A stretch of 64,000 nucleotides of DNA from Pokkaliibacter plantistimulans (lineage in GTDB: Bacteria > Pseudomonadota > Gammaproteobacteria > Pseudomonadales > Balneatricaceae): positions 2,976,001-3,040,000 of the forward strand of contig NZ_CP177354.1 of assembly GCF_046844695.1 (NCBI RefSeq), in the 5' to 3' direction. Below, piece after piece: positions 1-8,322 of this stretch; position 1 is the first letter of the stretch, and each line of letters starts with the position of its first letter. Both the position numbers and the translations under genes were made by a program. The notes under the pieces were generated by a model, which was not told where the DNA came from, made no database searches, and saw nothing but the letters and a program-made list of their open reading frames with translations.

Positions 1-685
1 TGGGGATGGCAGTACCGAGGCTGATCACGCGAAAGCCCAGTGCACTGGCAATAGCACCTTGCAGAAGCAGTTCAACCTCCTCTGTGTCACTGGTCAGGCC
101 TGCCAGTAACAGGGTCTTTCCCGGTTGAGTGCGATTGGCATGAAACAGCCGCATACCCAGCTTGGTACGCAGATAACCAAACAGGAATTGTTTCTCCAGT
201 GCAGCGCCGACAGGAAGATTCAGCCATTCCTGTTGCAGCTGTGTCAGCAAGGGCTGGATCAGGCGCTGTACCACACTTTCTACCGGGTAGAGAGCCAGTG
301 CCTGATTGAGGGCGTCGTCGAGGCGGTTGTCGTTAAAGCTTTTAACCGCGGTATGCATCTGGGTGAAATACAGTTGCCAGGTATTGTCAGTGTCATCCAC
401 TAAAGCAGCGGCGGGTTCCGGGCGATCAAGCAGCTCGCGTACCCGGCTGATAGCGACACCGCGGTCCAGCCATTCGAGAATGCATTGCACCCGTGTTACG
501 TGCTCGGTGCTGTATAAACGATGGCCCTTGCTGGTGCGTAATGGTTTGATCAGTCCATAGCGACGTTCCCACGCGCGCAGGGTGACCGAATTGACGCCGG
601 TCTGACGCGATACCTCACGGATCGGAAAGAGGGCTTCTTCGTCTGGAAGGGGGGTGTCGGATTGTAATATGGGTGTATCGGACAT
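1..685 (-). CDS. MerR-family transcriptional regulator with B12-binding-like C-terminal domain (partial)
   Basis: The gene starts at 685 and runs leftward off the window edge, so the C-terminus is missing. The N-terminal 75 residues form a MerR winged helix (IREVSRQTGVNSVTLRAWERR, then RLYSTEHVTR). A helical linker follows, and then the start of a Rossmann-like B12-binding fold (KTLLLAGLTSDTEE, then GFRVISLGTAIP). This architecture is known from LitR/CarH-type light regulators. The histidine that normally ligates cobalamin in the first loop is not obvious here, so the protein may not bind B12. It diverges from hemH across about 170 bp. In pseudomonads a similar regulator sits beside phrB and the folE/folX/folM genes; no photolyase gene is seen here. 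The family call is firm; the light-response role is inference. Confidence 0.85.
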   Translation of the reverse strand, partial: MSDTPILQSDTPLPDEEALFPIREVSRQTGVNSVTLRAWERRYGLIKPLRTSKGHRLYSTEHVTRVQCILEWLDRGVAISRVRELLDRPEPAAALVDDTDNTWQLYFTQMHTAVKSFNDNRLDDALNQALALYPVESVVQRLIQPLLTQLQQEWLNLPVGAALEKQFLFGYLRTKLGMRLFHANRTQPGKTLLLAGLTSDTEEVELLLQGAIASALGFRVISLGTAIP

Positions 686-853
686 GGTTAACGTGCTCTG
701 TTTGCGGTGGATCCTGCTACCACAGGGCTGAGTGTTTGCTGTTCTGTGCAATTTGTCAAATATCTGTACGTGATTAAGTATTTGTATAAGTTATTCTGTC
801 GCTTTATGGTGGCAGCAATGTCACTTGATCAAGAGTTGTAAGAGAGGCTGCCA

Positions 854-1855
854 GTGAGCCAGTTCAAAGGGATTAAAGAGTTTGATCATCAGGCAGGGAC
901 CCGGACGGGCATCCTGCTGTCCAATCTGGGTACGCCGGATGCCCCAACGGCATCGGCACTACGACGTTATCTAGCGGAGTTCCTGTGGGATCCTCGGGTT
1001 ATCGAAATGCCACGTTTGCCCTGGTGGATGATTTTGCATGGCATCATCCTGCGTGTGCGGCCGTCGCGTTCTGCTGCGCTGTACAAGAAAGTATGGACCA
1101 GCGATGGCTCTCCCTTGCTGCATATTGCTGAACAGCAGCGGCAGCAGATTCAGGTGGCGCTGGGGACGGATACACCTGTGGTATTAGGGATGAGATACGG
1201 TAATCCCAGCATTGCGCAGGCGTTGACAGAGCTGAAGAATCAGCAAGTTGAGCGACTGGTGGTACTGCCCCTTTATCCGCAGTATTCCGGAGCTACCACC
1301 GGGTCTACGTTTGATGCTGTCAGTGCTGAACTGCAGCGCTGGCGCTGGGTGCCCGAAGTGCGCTTTATCAACACCTATCACCAGCATGCTGGCTACATAG
1401 CGTCATTGTGCGAGTCCATTGGTCGCCATATTGAGCGCTATGGCATCCCGCAAAAGTGGCTGTTTTCCTATCACGGTACTCCCAAGGAATATCACCTGAA
1501 GGGGGATCCTTACTTTTGCTACTGCCAAAAGACCACCCAACTGGTTGCTGAACGTATGGGGTGGAGTGAAGAGCAATATATGACCACGTTTCAGTCGCGT
1601 TTTGGCAAGGCAGAATGGTTGCAGCCTTACACCGACATGACTCTGGAGCACCTGCCTGGTCAGGGGGTGAAGTCGGTCGCGGTTATTTGTCCGGGCTTTT
1701 CCGCCGACTGCCTGGAAACCATCGATGAAATCGGTCGGGAGAATAAAGAGGTGTTCATGGAGGCCGGTGGTGAGCAGTATCACTATGTGCCAGCCCTGAA
1801 CGATGACATCAGCCATATCAAGGCGCTGGTGGCACTGCTTGAGCCTCATCTTTAA
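854..1855 (+). CDS. hemH: Ferrochelatase
   Basis: Ferrochelatase inserts Fe(2+) into protoporphyrin IX, the last step of protoheme synthesis, and acts at the inner face of the cytoplasmic membrane. The 333-residue product is the usual bacterial length. It shows the N-terminal LLSNLGTPDAP motif, the GMRYGNPS segment, and the FSYHGTP motif with the conserved catalytic histidine near residue 206. A late glutamate-rich segment (CLETIDEIGRENKEVF) matches the family's second active-site element. The start is GTG at 854, preceded by AAGAGAGG. It stands alone on the plus strand, divergent from the MerR-type gene. A stable hairpin follows the stop. The light/MerR context is consistent with porphyrin photochemistry, but that is only inference. 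Confidence 0.96.
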   Translation: MSQFKGIKEFDHQAGTRTGILLSNLGTPDAPTASALRRYLAEFLWDPRVIEMPRLPWWMILHGIILRVRPSRSAALYKKVWTSDGSPLLHIAEQQRQQIQVALGTDTPVVLGMRYGNPSIAQALTELKNQQVERLVVLPLYPQYSGATTGSTFDAVSAELQRWRWVPEVRFINTYHQHAGYIASLCESIGRHIERYGIPQKWLFSYHGTPKEYHLKGDPYFCYCQKTTQLVAERMGWSEEQYMTTFQSRFGKAEWLQPYTDMTLEHLPGQGVKSVAVICPGFSADCLETIDEIGRENKEVFMEAGGEQYHYVPALNDDISHIKALVALLEPHL

Positions 1856-1880
1856 CGCACTAGCACTAGAAGACGTGGTT

Positions 1881-1905
1881 GCGAGCCACTGTAACGGTGG
1901 CTCGC
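1881..1905. terminator. Hairpin between convergent hemH and folX
   Basis: A perfect 9-bp stem (GCGAGCCAC / GTGGCTCGC) encloses a 7-nt loop, 26 nt after the hemH stop and 30 nt after the folX stop. There is no clear T-run on either side. It could act as a bidirectional transcription end or a 3' RNA stabiliser. Confidence 0.5.
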
Positions 1906-1934
1906 TGATCGCTGTATATCAGTGAAGCGCTAAC

Positions 1935-2315
1935 TCAATATCGTCTGCCATGTAACTCCATGGATACCGAGTCGGCGAAGCGTAGGGCATGGGGTTTATC
2001 AATTTCCACCCAGGCCTCAAGAACATCGCGATGCGTCAGGGCGATATCCAGCACCTCCTGGCACAGTTTTTCCAACAGGTGGAAGCGGTGCTCTTCCACA
2101 TAGTGAATGATCGCTTTAGTGATGGTGCGGTAGTTGAGAGCATTATCCATATCATCGCTTGAAGCTGCACGTTCAGCGTCGTAACGAATGCGCACATTGA
2201 TAACCACGTCCTGACGGTTGTTGATTTCTTCTTCCTTGATGCCGATGTAGGTGCGCAGCCGCAAATTCTTGATTCTGATGGTGGCGGGTTCTAGCTGGTA
2301 TGACTGGCTCGACAT
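1935..2315 (-). CDS. folX: Dihydroneopterin triphosphate 2'-epimerase
   Basis: FolX converts 7,8-dihydroneopterin triphosphate to dihydromonapterin triphosphate. It belongs to the aldolase/epimerase T-fold family. The sequence is close to E. coli FolX, with RIKNLRLRTYIGIKEEEI near the N-terminus, ALNYRTITKAI in the middle, LLEKLCQEVLDIAL, and the ending KPHALRFADSVSM. These features fit FolX better than FolB. The ATG at 2315 is preferred over an upstream ATG at 2360 because AAGGATAG lies just before it and similarity starts here. folE lies upstream in the same direction, with 89 bp between. With folE and folM nearby, the product pathway is tetrahydromonapterin, known as the cofactor of phenylalanine hydroxylase in Pseudomonas. 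Confidence 0.93.
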   Translation of the reverse strand: MSSQSYQLEPATIRIKNLRLRTYIGIKEEEINNRQDVVINVRIRYDAERAASSDDMDNALNYRTITKAIIHYVEEHRFHLLEKLCQEVLDIALTHRDVLEAWVEIDKPHALRFADSVSMELHGRRY

Positions 2316-2404
2316 GACTCTATCCTTCTGGATGGCGGGGGGTCCTGCTCCATACTGCACCGGATGAGAGAGGTATCAGGTGCTCTGCTGCCGAGCTGAT
2401 CAGC

Positions 2405-2962
2405 TCAGTTGCCTCTGATCAGCTGCAAAAATTCGTTGCGTGATGCTTGATTGGTCCGAAAGCTGCCAAGCATCACTGAGGTATTCATCACTGAGTTTTG
2501 TTTCTCCACCCCGCGCATCATCATGCACAGGTGTTTGGCTTCAATGCTGACGGCAACCCCCGCAGCCTGAGTCACAGTTTGTATGCAGTCAGCAATTTGC
2601 TTGGTGAGGTTTTCCTGAATCTGCAGGCGGCGGGCAAACATATCGACAATGCGTGCAATCTTGGACAGGCCCAATACCTTACCCTGAGGGATGTAGGCGA
2701 CATGGGCTTTGCCAATGAAAGGCAGCAGGTGATGCTCGCACAGGGAGTAGAGTTCAATGTCTCGCACTATGACCATTTCATCATTGTCTGAGGAAAAAAT
2801 TGCACCGTTGATGATGGTGTCCAGTTCAGTCTGGTAACCACGGGTAAGGAACTCCATGGCTTTGGCGGCACGCTTGGGAGTATCACGTAAACCCTCTCTG
2901 CCGGGGTCCTCACCTAGTTGTTCCAGTATTGCCCGGTAATGCAGTGCTAACTCTGTATCCAT
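2405..2962 (-). CDS. folE: GTP cyclohydrolase I
   Basis: This enzyme converts GTP to 7,8-dihydroneopterin triphosphate plus formate, the entry step to folate and pterin cofactors. The 185-residue product has the zinc and active-site motifs LCEHHLLPF (Cys and His ligands) and KHLCMMMRGV (second Cys ligand). It also has the conserved DTPKRAAKAMEFL N-terminal motif and the LGLSKIARIVDMFARR segment. The length is typical of the short FolE1 type. It lies immediately upstream of folX and downstream of the DUF523/DUF1722 gene, all leftward. This copy may be dedicated to monapterin synthesis; a second folE elsewhere in the genome is possible. Confidence 0.96.
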   Translation of the reverse strand: MDTELALHYRAILEQLGEDPGREGLRDTPKRAAKAMEFLTRGYQTELDTIINGAIFSSDNDEMVIVRDIELYSLCEHHLLPFIGKAHVAYIPQGKVLGLSKIARIVDMFARRLQIQENLTKQIADCIQTVTQAAGVAVSIEAKHLCMMMRGVEKQNSVMNTSVMLGSFRTNQASRNEFLQLIRGN

Positions 2963-3028
2963 GTCTGTGTTCTCACTCAGTCAAAGGCTGCCATCTGCGT
3001 ACTACGGTGTCTGCGTACAGCTATGGCG

Positions 3029-4030
3029 TCAGATTGAATTACGCAGGCCCAGGCTTTCTGGGTGTGGCTGCAGGTAGCTCTGGTGGGCCAGATAAGGCTG
3101 CGTTTGCTGATCAATGTGATGCTTGATCAGGGTTATCGGTACTACCAGTGGCAGAAGGCCCTGGCGGAATTGATGTATACGTTCGACGATGTCGTAACGA
3201 GTCTGGCTGCTGGTGCTGCGTTTGAGATAACCCACCAGATGTAGCAGTACATTGGCATGGTTTTTTCTGCTGGCGGGTTGCGACAGCGCCTCCATGAGTG
3301 TAGCAAAGTACTGATTGGCAATAGTGGTCAGATCAGCACACTTGAGATTGCTCAGCATTTTCCCCAGTGTTTTATACGTTTGTTGACTATGGGCCATCAG
3401 CAGATACTTGTGGCGTGAATGGAAGCCAATCAAGCGCGCCGGCGTCAGTTCTTCTGTCATCAGCTGTTGCCACTCATGATAGGTGTAGACGCGAGTGACA
3501 AAATTGTCACGTAATACCGCATCATTCAGGCGTCCTTCTTCTTCGATAGGCAGGTAAGGCAGGTTGTCCAGCAAGGCCTGAGCAAAAGGCCCCCGGCCGC
3601 CTTCGCGATGAGGGTGCCCATTAGCCTGATAGACTTTGACACGATGCAGGCCGCAACTGGGCGAGTTCTTCATCAGCAGGTAGCCACTTATTTTGCCTGC
3701 ACAGACCTGCGCAGTACGAACGCCGTATTCATACAGGGCATCGGTAACGTCCTGAGTCTGATCGACGGTGCCTACGGCGCGAGGGGTGTGAGGATCTCCG
3801 ATCAATCTGATCGGTTGCCGGGGAACGCTCATGCCAATACCAACTTCCGGGCAGAAAGGCTTGAACGTCATATACTTCGCAAGCACATCTAAACAGTAGT
3901 GGGACTGTTTGTGTCCGCCGTTAAAGCGGACTTCATGGCCGACCAGACAGGCGCTTATGCCCAGAGTAATACCTGGTCCTGCCATGTTTGACGCGGCTAA
4001 ATGATGAGTGGTGATGTCGGCGTGAGTCAT
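3029..4030 (-). CDS. DUF523 and DUF1722 domain protein (YbgA-like)
   Basis: This is a two-domain protein. Residues about 20-175 form a DUF523 domain with the motifs ISACLVGHEVRFNGGHK, PFCPEVGIGMSVPR and LMKNSPSCGL, which carry conserved cysteines. The C-terminal half is a DUF1722/YbgA domain (GFHSRHKYLLMAHS). Such fusions often sit next to photolyase and pterin genes in gammaproteobacteria. The biochemical function is not known to me; the conserved cysteines suggest metal or thiol chemistry. The ATG at 4030 is chosen over one at 4123 because CTGGAG precedes it and the upstream codons look non-coding. It reads leftward into folE, 66 bp away, and may share its transcript. Confidence 0.88.
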   Translation of the reverse strand: MTHADITTHHLAASNMAGPGITLGISACLVGHEVRFNGGHKQSHYCLDVLAKYMTFKPFCPEVGIGMSVPRQPIRLIGDPHTPRAVGTVDQTQDVTDALYEYGVRTAQVCAGKISGYLLMKNSPSCGLHRVKVYQANGHPHREGGRGPFAQALLDNLPYLPIEEEGRLNDAVLRDNFVTRVYTYHEWQQLMTEELTPARLIGFHSRHKYLLMAHSQQTYKTLGKMLSNLKCADLTTIANQYFATLMEALSQPASRKNHANVLLHLVGYLKRSTSSQTRYDIVERIHQFRQGLLPLVVPITLIKHHIDQQTQPYLAHQSYLQPHPESLGLRNSI

Positions 4031-4253
4031 ATTGCTGCTCCAGAATGTTTGAGGTGCAGGCGATGGATTCGTTCGGCGATAGCTGAGTTTTACTGTATTG
4101 TACATAAAATTTATTTTGTACAATTTTTAAAGTTTTCAGCACATATTTACAAGCAATACGTTGAGATTGGCCGATTGGATTGCTGCGGTTGAGTGTGATG
4201 GGCTGAGGCAAGTGTGATTGTTGCAGTCGTCATAGAATTGGCGAGGGATGCAT

Positions 4254-5150
4254 ATGCAGATATTGATTAGTGGTGCGACGGGATTTCTGGGGACTGCGCT
4301 CTGTCACCGGCTGGTCGCTGATGGTCATCAGGTCACTGCCTGGGTGAGGAGCGTTGTGAGGGCGCGACGGAAGTTACCGCCACAGGTGGTTGCTGTGGAG
4401 GTGCTACCTTCGCATGATTCCACTGCCTGGGACGCGGTGATTAACCTAGCGGGGGAACCTATCGTCGGCAAGCGCTGGACTGCAGAGCGGAAGCTACAGC
4501 TAAGAGAGAGTCGAATCGGGCTTACACGTCAGCTGGTGAAATGGATGGCAGAGGCGCCAAGGGCCATTCCGACACTGCTCAGTGGTTCCGCTATCGGATT
4601 TTATGGCAGCCAGCCTGCCAACGTTATTCTTAACGAGTCCTCCAGTGGTGTGGAGTCGTTTCCGCATCAGTTATGTCGTGACTGGGAGGAAGCAGCATTA
4701 CACGCGCAGGATCGCGGGGCTCGGGTCTGCCTGTTGCGAACGGGTATTGTGCTGGATGCCAAACAGGGGGCGCTCAGCAAAATGCTTCCCCCATTTCGGT
4801 TGGGGGCGGGTGGCCCTATTGGTTCGGGTAATCAGATGATGTCCTGGATTCATCGGCAGGACTGGATTGAGGCGGTGTGCTTCCTGCTTAACCATCCGAC
4901 TCTCTCTGGCGTGTTTAACCTGGTTGCGCCCAATCCCGTCAGCAATCTTACCTTCAGTAAGCAACTGGCCAGCGTATTGCATCGCCCTTGCTGGCTGCCC
5001 GTGCCGGGTGTTGTCATCGGGCTGCTGATGGGAGAGTCGGCAGAGCTGGTGACGGAAGGGCAGTGTGTGATTCCCAGGCGCCTGTCAGAGGCAGGCTATG
5101 CATTTCGCTATCCACAGCTGCAAGGAGCGCTTTCGGATCTGTTTCCCTGA
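4254..5150 (+). CDS. SDR39U1/YfcH-type NAD(P)-binding epimerase family protein
   Basis: An extended short-chain dehydrogenase/epimerase of the TIGR01777 (YfcH, SDR39U1) family. The N-terminal nucleotide-binding motif is ISGATGFLG, followed by VINLAGEPI and SGSAIGFYG, which are hallmarks of this group. A C-terminal DUF1731-like region is present around residues 245-298. The substrate is unknown. The ATG at 4254 fits the GAGGG site (4243-4247) better than the ATG at 4248, which sits directly on it. It diverges from the DUF523/DUF1722 gene. Relatives lie beside the photolyase/pterin genes of pseudomonads, so the grouping is conserved. The length is typical. Confidence 0.9.
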   Translation: MQILISGATGFLGTALCHRLVADGHQVTAWVRSVVRARRKLPPQVVAVEVLPSHDSTAWDAVINLAGEPIVGKRWTAERKLQLRESRIGLTRQLVKWMAEAPRAIPTLLSGSAIGFYGSQPANVILNESSSGVESFPHQLCRDWEEAALHAQDRGARVCLLRTGIVLDAKQGALSKMLPPFRLGAGGPIGSGNQMMSWIHRQDWIEAVCFLLNHPTLSGVFNLVAPNPVSNLTFSKQLASVLHRPCWLPVPGVVIGLLMGESAELVTEGQCVIPRRLSEAGYAFRYPQLQGALSDLFP

Positions 5151-5369
5151 CCAAGAGCTGTTGATGGCGGGGTAGATGGTTGCTGCCATCGGGATGTCAT
5201 CAAGATGGGTATTAAATAGAAAGGTTTGCATCCGTATTCAACGGAATATTGATGGATGCCAGAGGCGGTACAAAGGGACGTAATAGAGTCGTGATCACCC
5301 CTAGGCAAGTTTCGGGATTTCAGCTATTTTCGCCCTCAAGCGAAGAGCGTGTTAACTGATGAATGAAAG

Positions 5370-6380
5370 ATGAAAAATAATGAATTTAGTGCCAAGCGTA
5401 TAGCGGTAATCGGTGCTGGAATGGCTGGCGCAGTGGCTGCCAGAGAATTGCACGACGCCGGGCATCATGTCGAAGTGTTCGACAAGAGTCGTGGCGTCGG
5501 TGGCAGACTGAGCGCCAAGCGCTATGAAGGTGCCAGCGGTGTTGATCTTGGTATTCCCGGTTTTACGGCACAGGGTTCGGACTTTATTGGCTGGCTGCGC
5601 GAGCTGGAAAGCGCTGGTGTGGCGACTGCGTGGGAGCCTCGCCAGGCGCAGTGGATGCCAGGCGAAGGTGTGCGTTTGATCGGAGGCCAGCGGCAATGGG
5701 TCGGCTCACCGAATATGCATGCTCTGATCAAAGAAGTGCTGCATCCGCTGACGGTGCATAACAAAGTGCGGATTACTGATATCGAGTCACACCGTCATCA
5801 CCTGACGCCGGTCAGCGAAGAGTCCTCTTATGGTAACTTCGATTTTATCGTCGTAGCTCTGCCTGCTCCTCAGGCTGAGCCTTTGTTGCACTCATCACCT
5901 GCTTTGCAGGAATACTCGCGTCGGGTAAAACCCAGCCCCTGTTGGGCATTGGCTGTTGAACTGGCGACGCCTTCTACACAACCTTTTGACTGGCTGGATA
6001 TTCAGGGTCATCGCGTGTTAGGCCGGCTGGTTCGTGATAGTGCCAAGCCTGGGCGTCAGCATCCGGGTGAAATATGGACCCTCTATGCCAACCGTCGCTG
6101 GAGTGTGGATGAGGTCAGTGCCAGCAAGGAGGATGTTATTTCCGCTATGGGCGTGGCCTTTGCGCGCTTCATGGATATTCCCGAGAAAGATGTTAAGCCG
6201 CTCATGGCCCATCGTTGGCTTTATGCCCAGCACACGCCAGTAGGAGATGCCCCGTCCTATTTCGACTATCAGCGTAAACTCGCCGTGTGCGGTGACTGGC
6301 TTGCAGGCGAGGGGATGGAAGGCGCATGGGTTAGCGGTATGAGCTGCGCTGCGAGCGTGATTGCCGCCTGCGGTGCCTGA
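5370..6380 (+). CDS. FAD-dependent NAD(P)-type oxidoreductase (renalase-like)
   Basis: The 336-residue flavoprotein begins with a Rossmann dinucleotide-binding motif (VIGAGMAGAVAARELHDAGH) and the following VFDKSRGVGGRLS segment. These are characteristic of the amine-oxidase/renalase-like group often annotated as a hypothetical FAD oxidoreductase next to phrB. The C-terminal FAD contact is seen as CGDWLAGEGMEGAWVSG. The substrate is unknown. The stop at 6378-6380 is one base before the folM start, so the two are almost certainly translated from one mRNA. That coupling suggests a role in pterin redox metabolism or light stress, but this is inference only. Confidence 0.87.
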   Translation: MKNNEFSAKRIAVIGAGMAGAVAARELHDAGHHVEVFDKSRGVGGRLSAKRYEGASGVDLGIPGFTAQGSDFIGWLRELESAGVATAWEPRQAQWMPGEGVRLIGGQRQWVGSPNMHALIKEVLHPLTVHNKVRITDIESHRHHLTPVSEESSYGNFDFIVVALPAPQAEPLLHSSPALQEYSRRVKPSPCWALAVELATPSTQPFDWLDIQGHRVLGRLVRDSAKPGRQHPGEIWTLYANRRWSVDEVSASKEDVISAMGVAFARFMDIPEKDVKPLMAHRWLYAQHTPVGDAPSYFDYQRKLAVCGDWLAGEGMEGAWVSGMSCAASVIAACGA

Positions 6381-6381
6381 T

Positions 6382-7092
6382 ATGAGTGGCACTGTCCTGA
6401 TTACAGGAGGCGGCCAGCGTATCGGTTTCTTTACCGCGCTTGGTTTGCAGGCCATGGGTTATCAGGTAGTAGTCAGCTACCGTACGCCCCGCCCGGAGCT
6501 GGATGTGTTGCAAGAGGCGGGGGTCAGACTGATTCCCGCTGACTTTTCCAGTCTGTCGGGTATCGAAGATTTTGTACTTCGATTAACCGCTGAAGTGACT
6601 GTGCTTCGTGCAGTCATCCATAATGCCTCGATGTGGTATCCCGACCATCAGGTAGATGAACTCGCTGCGGAGCATTTCCAGCAGATGTTCAATCTCCATA
6701 TGTTGGCGCCTTATCTGATAAATCGTGCTTGCCAGCCACTTCTTATGTCTCATGACGGCGCACGAGACATTATTCATATGACGGACTGGGTGGTAAACAG
6801 AGGCAGTGATAAGCACGCTGCCTATGCTGCAACCAAGGCGGGGCTGGAAAACCAGACACTCTCGTTTGCCAGACTGTTTGCGCCCGCCATCAAGGTCAAT
6901 GCCATCGCCCCTGCCTTGATCTGCTTCAATGAGGATGATGACGAGGCGTATCGCTTGCAGGCTGTAAAGAAGTCATTGCTGGAGATTGTGCCTGGTGAAC
7001 AGGTGGTACTGGATACCATTCTTTATCTGTTCAACAGCCCTTATGTCACGGGTGCCAGCTTACCCCTGCACGGCGGCAGGCATCTCAAATAG
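6382..7092 (+). CDS. folM: Dihydromonapterin reductase (FolM-type SDR)
   Basis: A short-chain dehydrogenase that reduces 7,8-dihydromonapterin to tetrahydromonapterin with NADPH. The N-terminal motif is ITGGGQRIGFFTALGL, close to the pteridine reductase signature. The catalytic Tyr-x3-Lys is in AAYAATKAGLE, and the VNAIAPALI segment follows. The length of 236 residues is typical. The ATG at 6382 is preferred to the upstream in-frame TTG at 6361, which lies inside the preceding gene. It is coupled to the flavoprotein upstream. With folE and folX it completes the tetrahydromonapterin route within 5 kb, although the genes sit in two opposing operons. Confidence 0.88.
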   Translation: MSGTVLITGGGQRIGFFTALGLQAMGYQVVVSYRTPRPELDVLQEAGVRLIPADFSSLSGIEDFVLRLTAEVTVLRAVIHNASMWYPDHQVDELAAEHFQQMFNLHMLAPYLINRACQPLLMSHDGARDIIHMTDWVVNRGSDKHAAYAATKAGLENQTLSFARLFAPAIKVNAIAPALICFNEDDDEAYRLQAVKKSLLEIVPGEQVVLDTILYLFNSPYVTGASLPLHGGRHLK

Positions 7093-7115
7093 CCTGCCTC
7101 TCTACATGCTGATGT

Positions 7116-8171
7116 TCAGCGTGGTGATACCCCCATCAGACGCAGAAAATTGTCGCGCGCTAAGTCATTAGCAACCTCTGTAGGCAAGGCATCCAGCAGG
7201 GGATTGTAGTCCTCAAGTGTTGAGCCTAGCGCGTCGAAGTAGCCAATCAAATCCGAGCCGATGGTAAAGCGCTGTGGATATTTGCGGATCAGGCTCAGCC
7301 ATTCACCTCGTGGCTTGTTTTTATCATCCAGAATGTAAGGGTGCAGAACGCTCCAGGACAGATCGATATAGAGGTTATCGTAGCGCTGCAGTAATTCACT
7401 GACCAAAGAAGGCAGGAACTTCAGATATTGCTCGCGATTGATGGCTTCACTGGTGCCTGCATGTGCCCAGATAAAGGTGGTGTCAGGATGCCTTGATACT
7501 GCCTCCTCCAATTCCTTTCTATAGATCGGATCAGGGTGATAGACAGAGGTGATATTGCTGTGGATCAACACGGGCAGATGGTGCTTGGCTGCCAGAGAGT
7601 AGACGCGGTCCATGGCTTTGTTGTTGGCGCGAGGCGTTTCACCATACGTGAGTGCCGTTAAATCATCGTGACGTAGCAGTACTTCTCCTATTCCTTTAAA
7701 CAACCCGGGGTGCCAGGTGAGCATGCGTTCAATGTGATCAACCGCGTTCATATCGGTAGGGTTGAAGCCAGTAATGAAAGGAAAGAACCGGGCACGTTGA
7801 CGGGCAGGCAACTGTTCTACTGCTCGGGCGACTAACTCATCTGTCGCGCTGTACCAGTAGACTCGTGCATCGTCAGCCATCAGGTATTGAGGCTTTTGCG
7901 GCTCGTCCTCTTGCCATTTTTTTACTACGCCAAGACCCATAATCTGGGCATAGTCCACATTGCTTTTATCCATTTGTCGTAACAGTGCCTGCATACCCTG
8001 GGAGTACTGCAGGAAGTCGACGTAATGGAGGTGGCTATCCGTGTAGCGGTACTCGCGTGCCTGAGCTTGTGGTGCGTAAAAGGAAGAGATGCTCAGCCCA
8101 AGCCCTATGCCACAAAGCAGTGCCTGCTTGAGTATGCGGTTGCGGGGGGCAGTTGTTGGGCGCTGCTTCAT
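7116..8171 (-). CDS. Exported amidohydrolase family protein (metal-dependent hydrolase)
   Basis: The 351-residue protein has a basic N-terminus followed by a hydrophobic stretch (about residues 15-33) and a likely cleavage after AQA (PQAQA/REY), so it is probably periplasmic. The mature protein resembles amidohydrolase_2 (TIM-barrel) enzymes, with SHLHYVDF as the first metal motif, LIHSNI, IWAHAGTS and GSDLIGY. The substrate is unknown. The ATG at 8171 has AGGA eight bases upstream. It is convergent with folM, with only about 23 bp between the stops. Possible activities include hydrolysis of lactones or decarboxylation; I cannot choose between them. Confidence 0.82.
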   Translation of the reverse strand: MKQRPTTAPRNRILKQALLCGIGLGLSISSFYAPQAQAREYRYTDSHLHYVDFLQYSQGMQALLRQMDKSNVDYAQIMGLGVVKKWQEDEPQKPQYLMADDARVYWYSATDELVARAVEQLPARQRARFFPFITGFNPTDMNAVDHIERMLTWHPGLFKGIGEVLLRHDDLTALTYGETPRANNKAMDRVYSLAAKHHLPVLIHSNITSVYHPDPIYRKELEEAVSRHPDTTFIWAHAGTSEAINREQYLKFLPSLVSELLQRYDNLYIDLSWSVLHPYILDDKNKPRGEWLSLIRKYPQRFTIGSDLIGYFDALGSTLEDYNPLLDALPTEVANDLARDNFLRLMGVSPR

Positions 8172-8282
8172 GCATGAATTCCTGTCAAAAGAATGCAGCT
8201 ACTGTATGAAAAATAGTATGAGGAGAAAACCGGAAAGGACTCTGCGTTATTCTGGTTGAGCAAACTCGAAAGAAGGAAGATT

Positions 8283-8312
8283 AGTGCTCCTGCCATACCG
8301 ATCAGGAGCACT
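8283..8312 (-). terminator. Hairpin downstream of lon
   Basis: A 10-bp perfect stem (AGTGCTCCTG / CAGGAGCACT) with a 10-nt loop starts 11 nt after the lon stop. On the minus strand it is followed by a pyrimidine-rich run rather than pure T, so it may be a weak intrinsic terminator or a 3' stabilising hairpin. Confidence 0.55.
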
Positions 8313-8322
8313 AGTACAGGTA

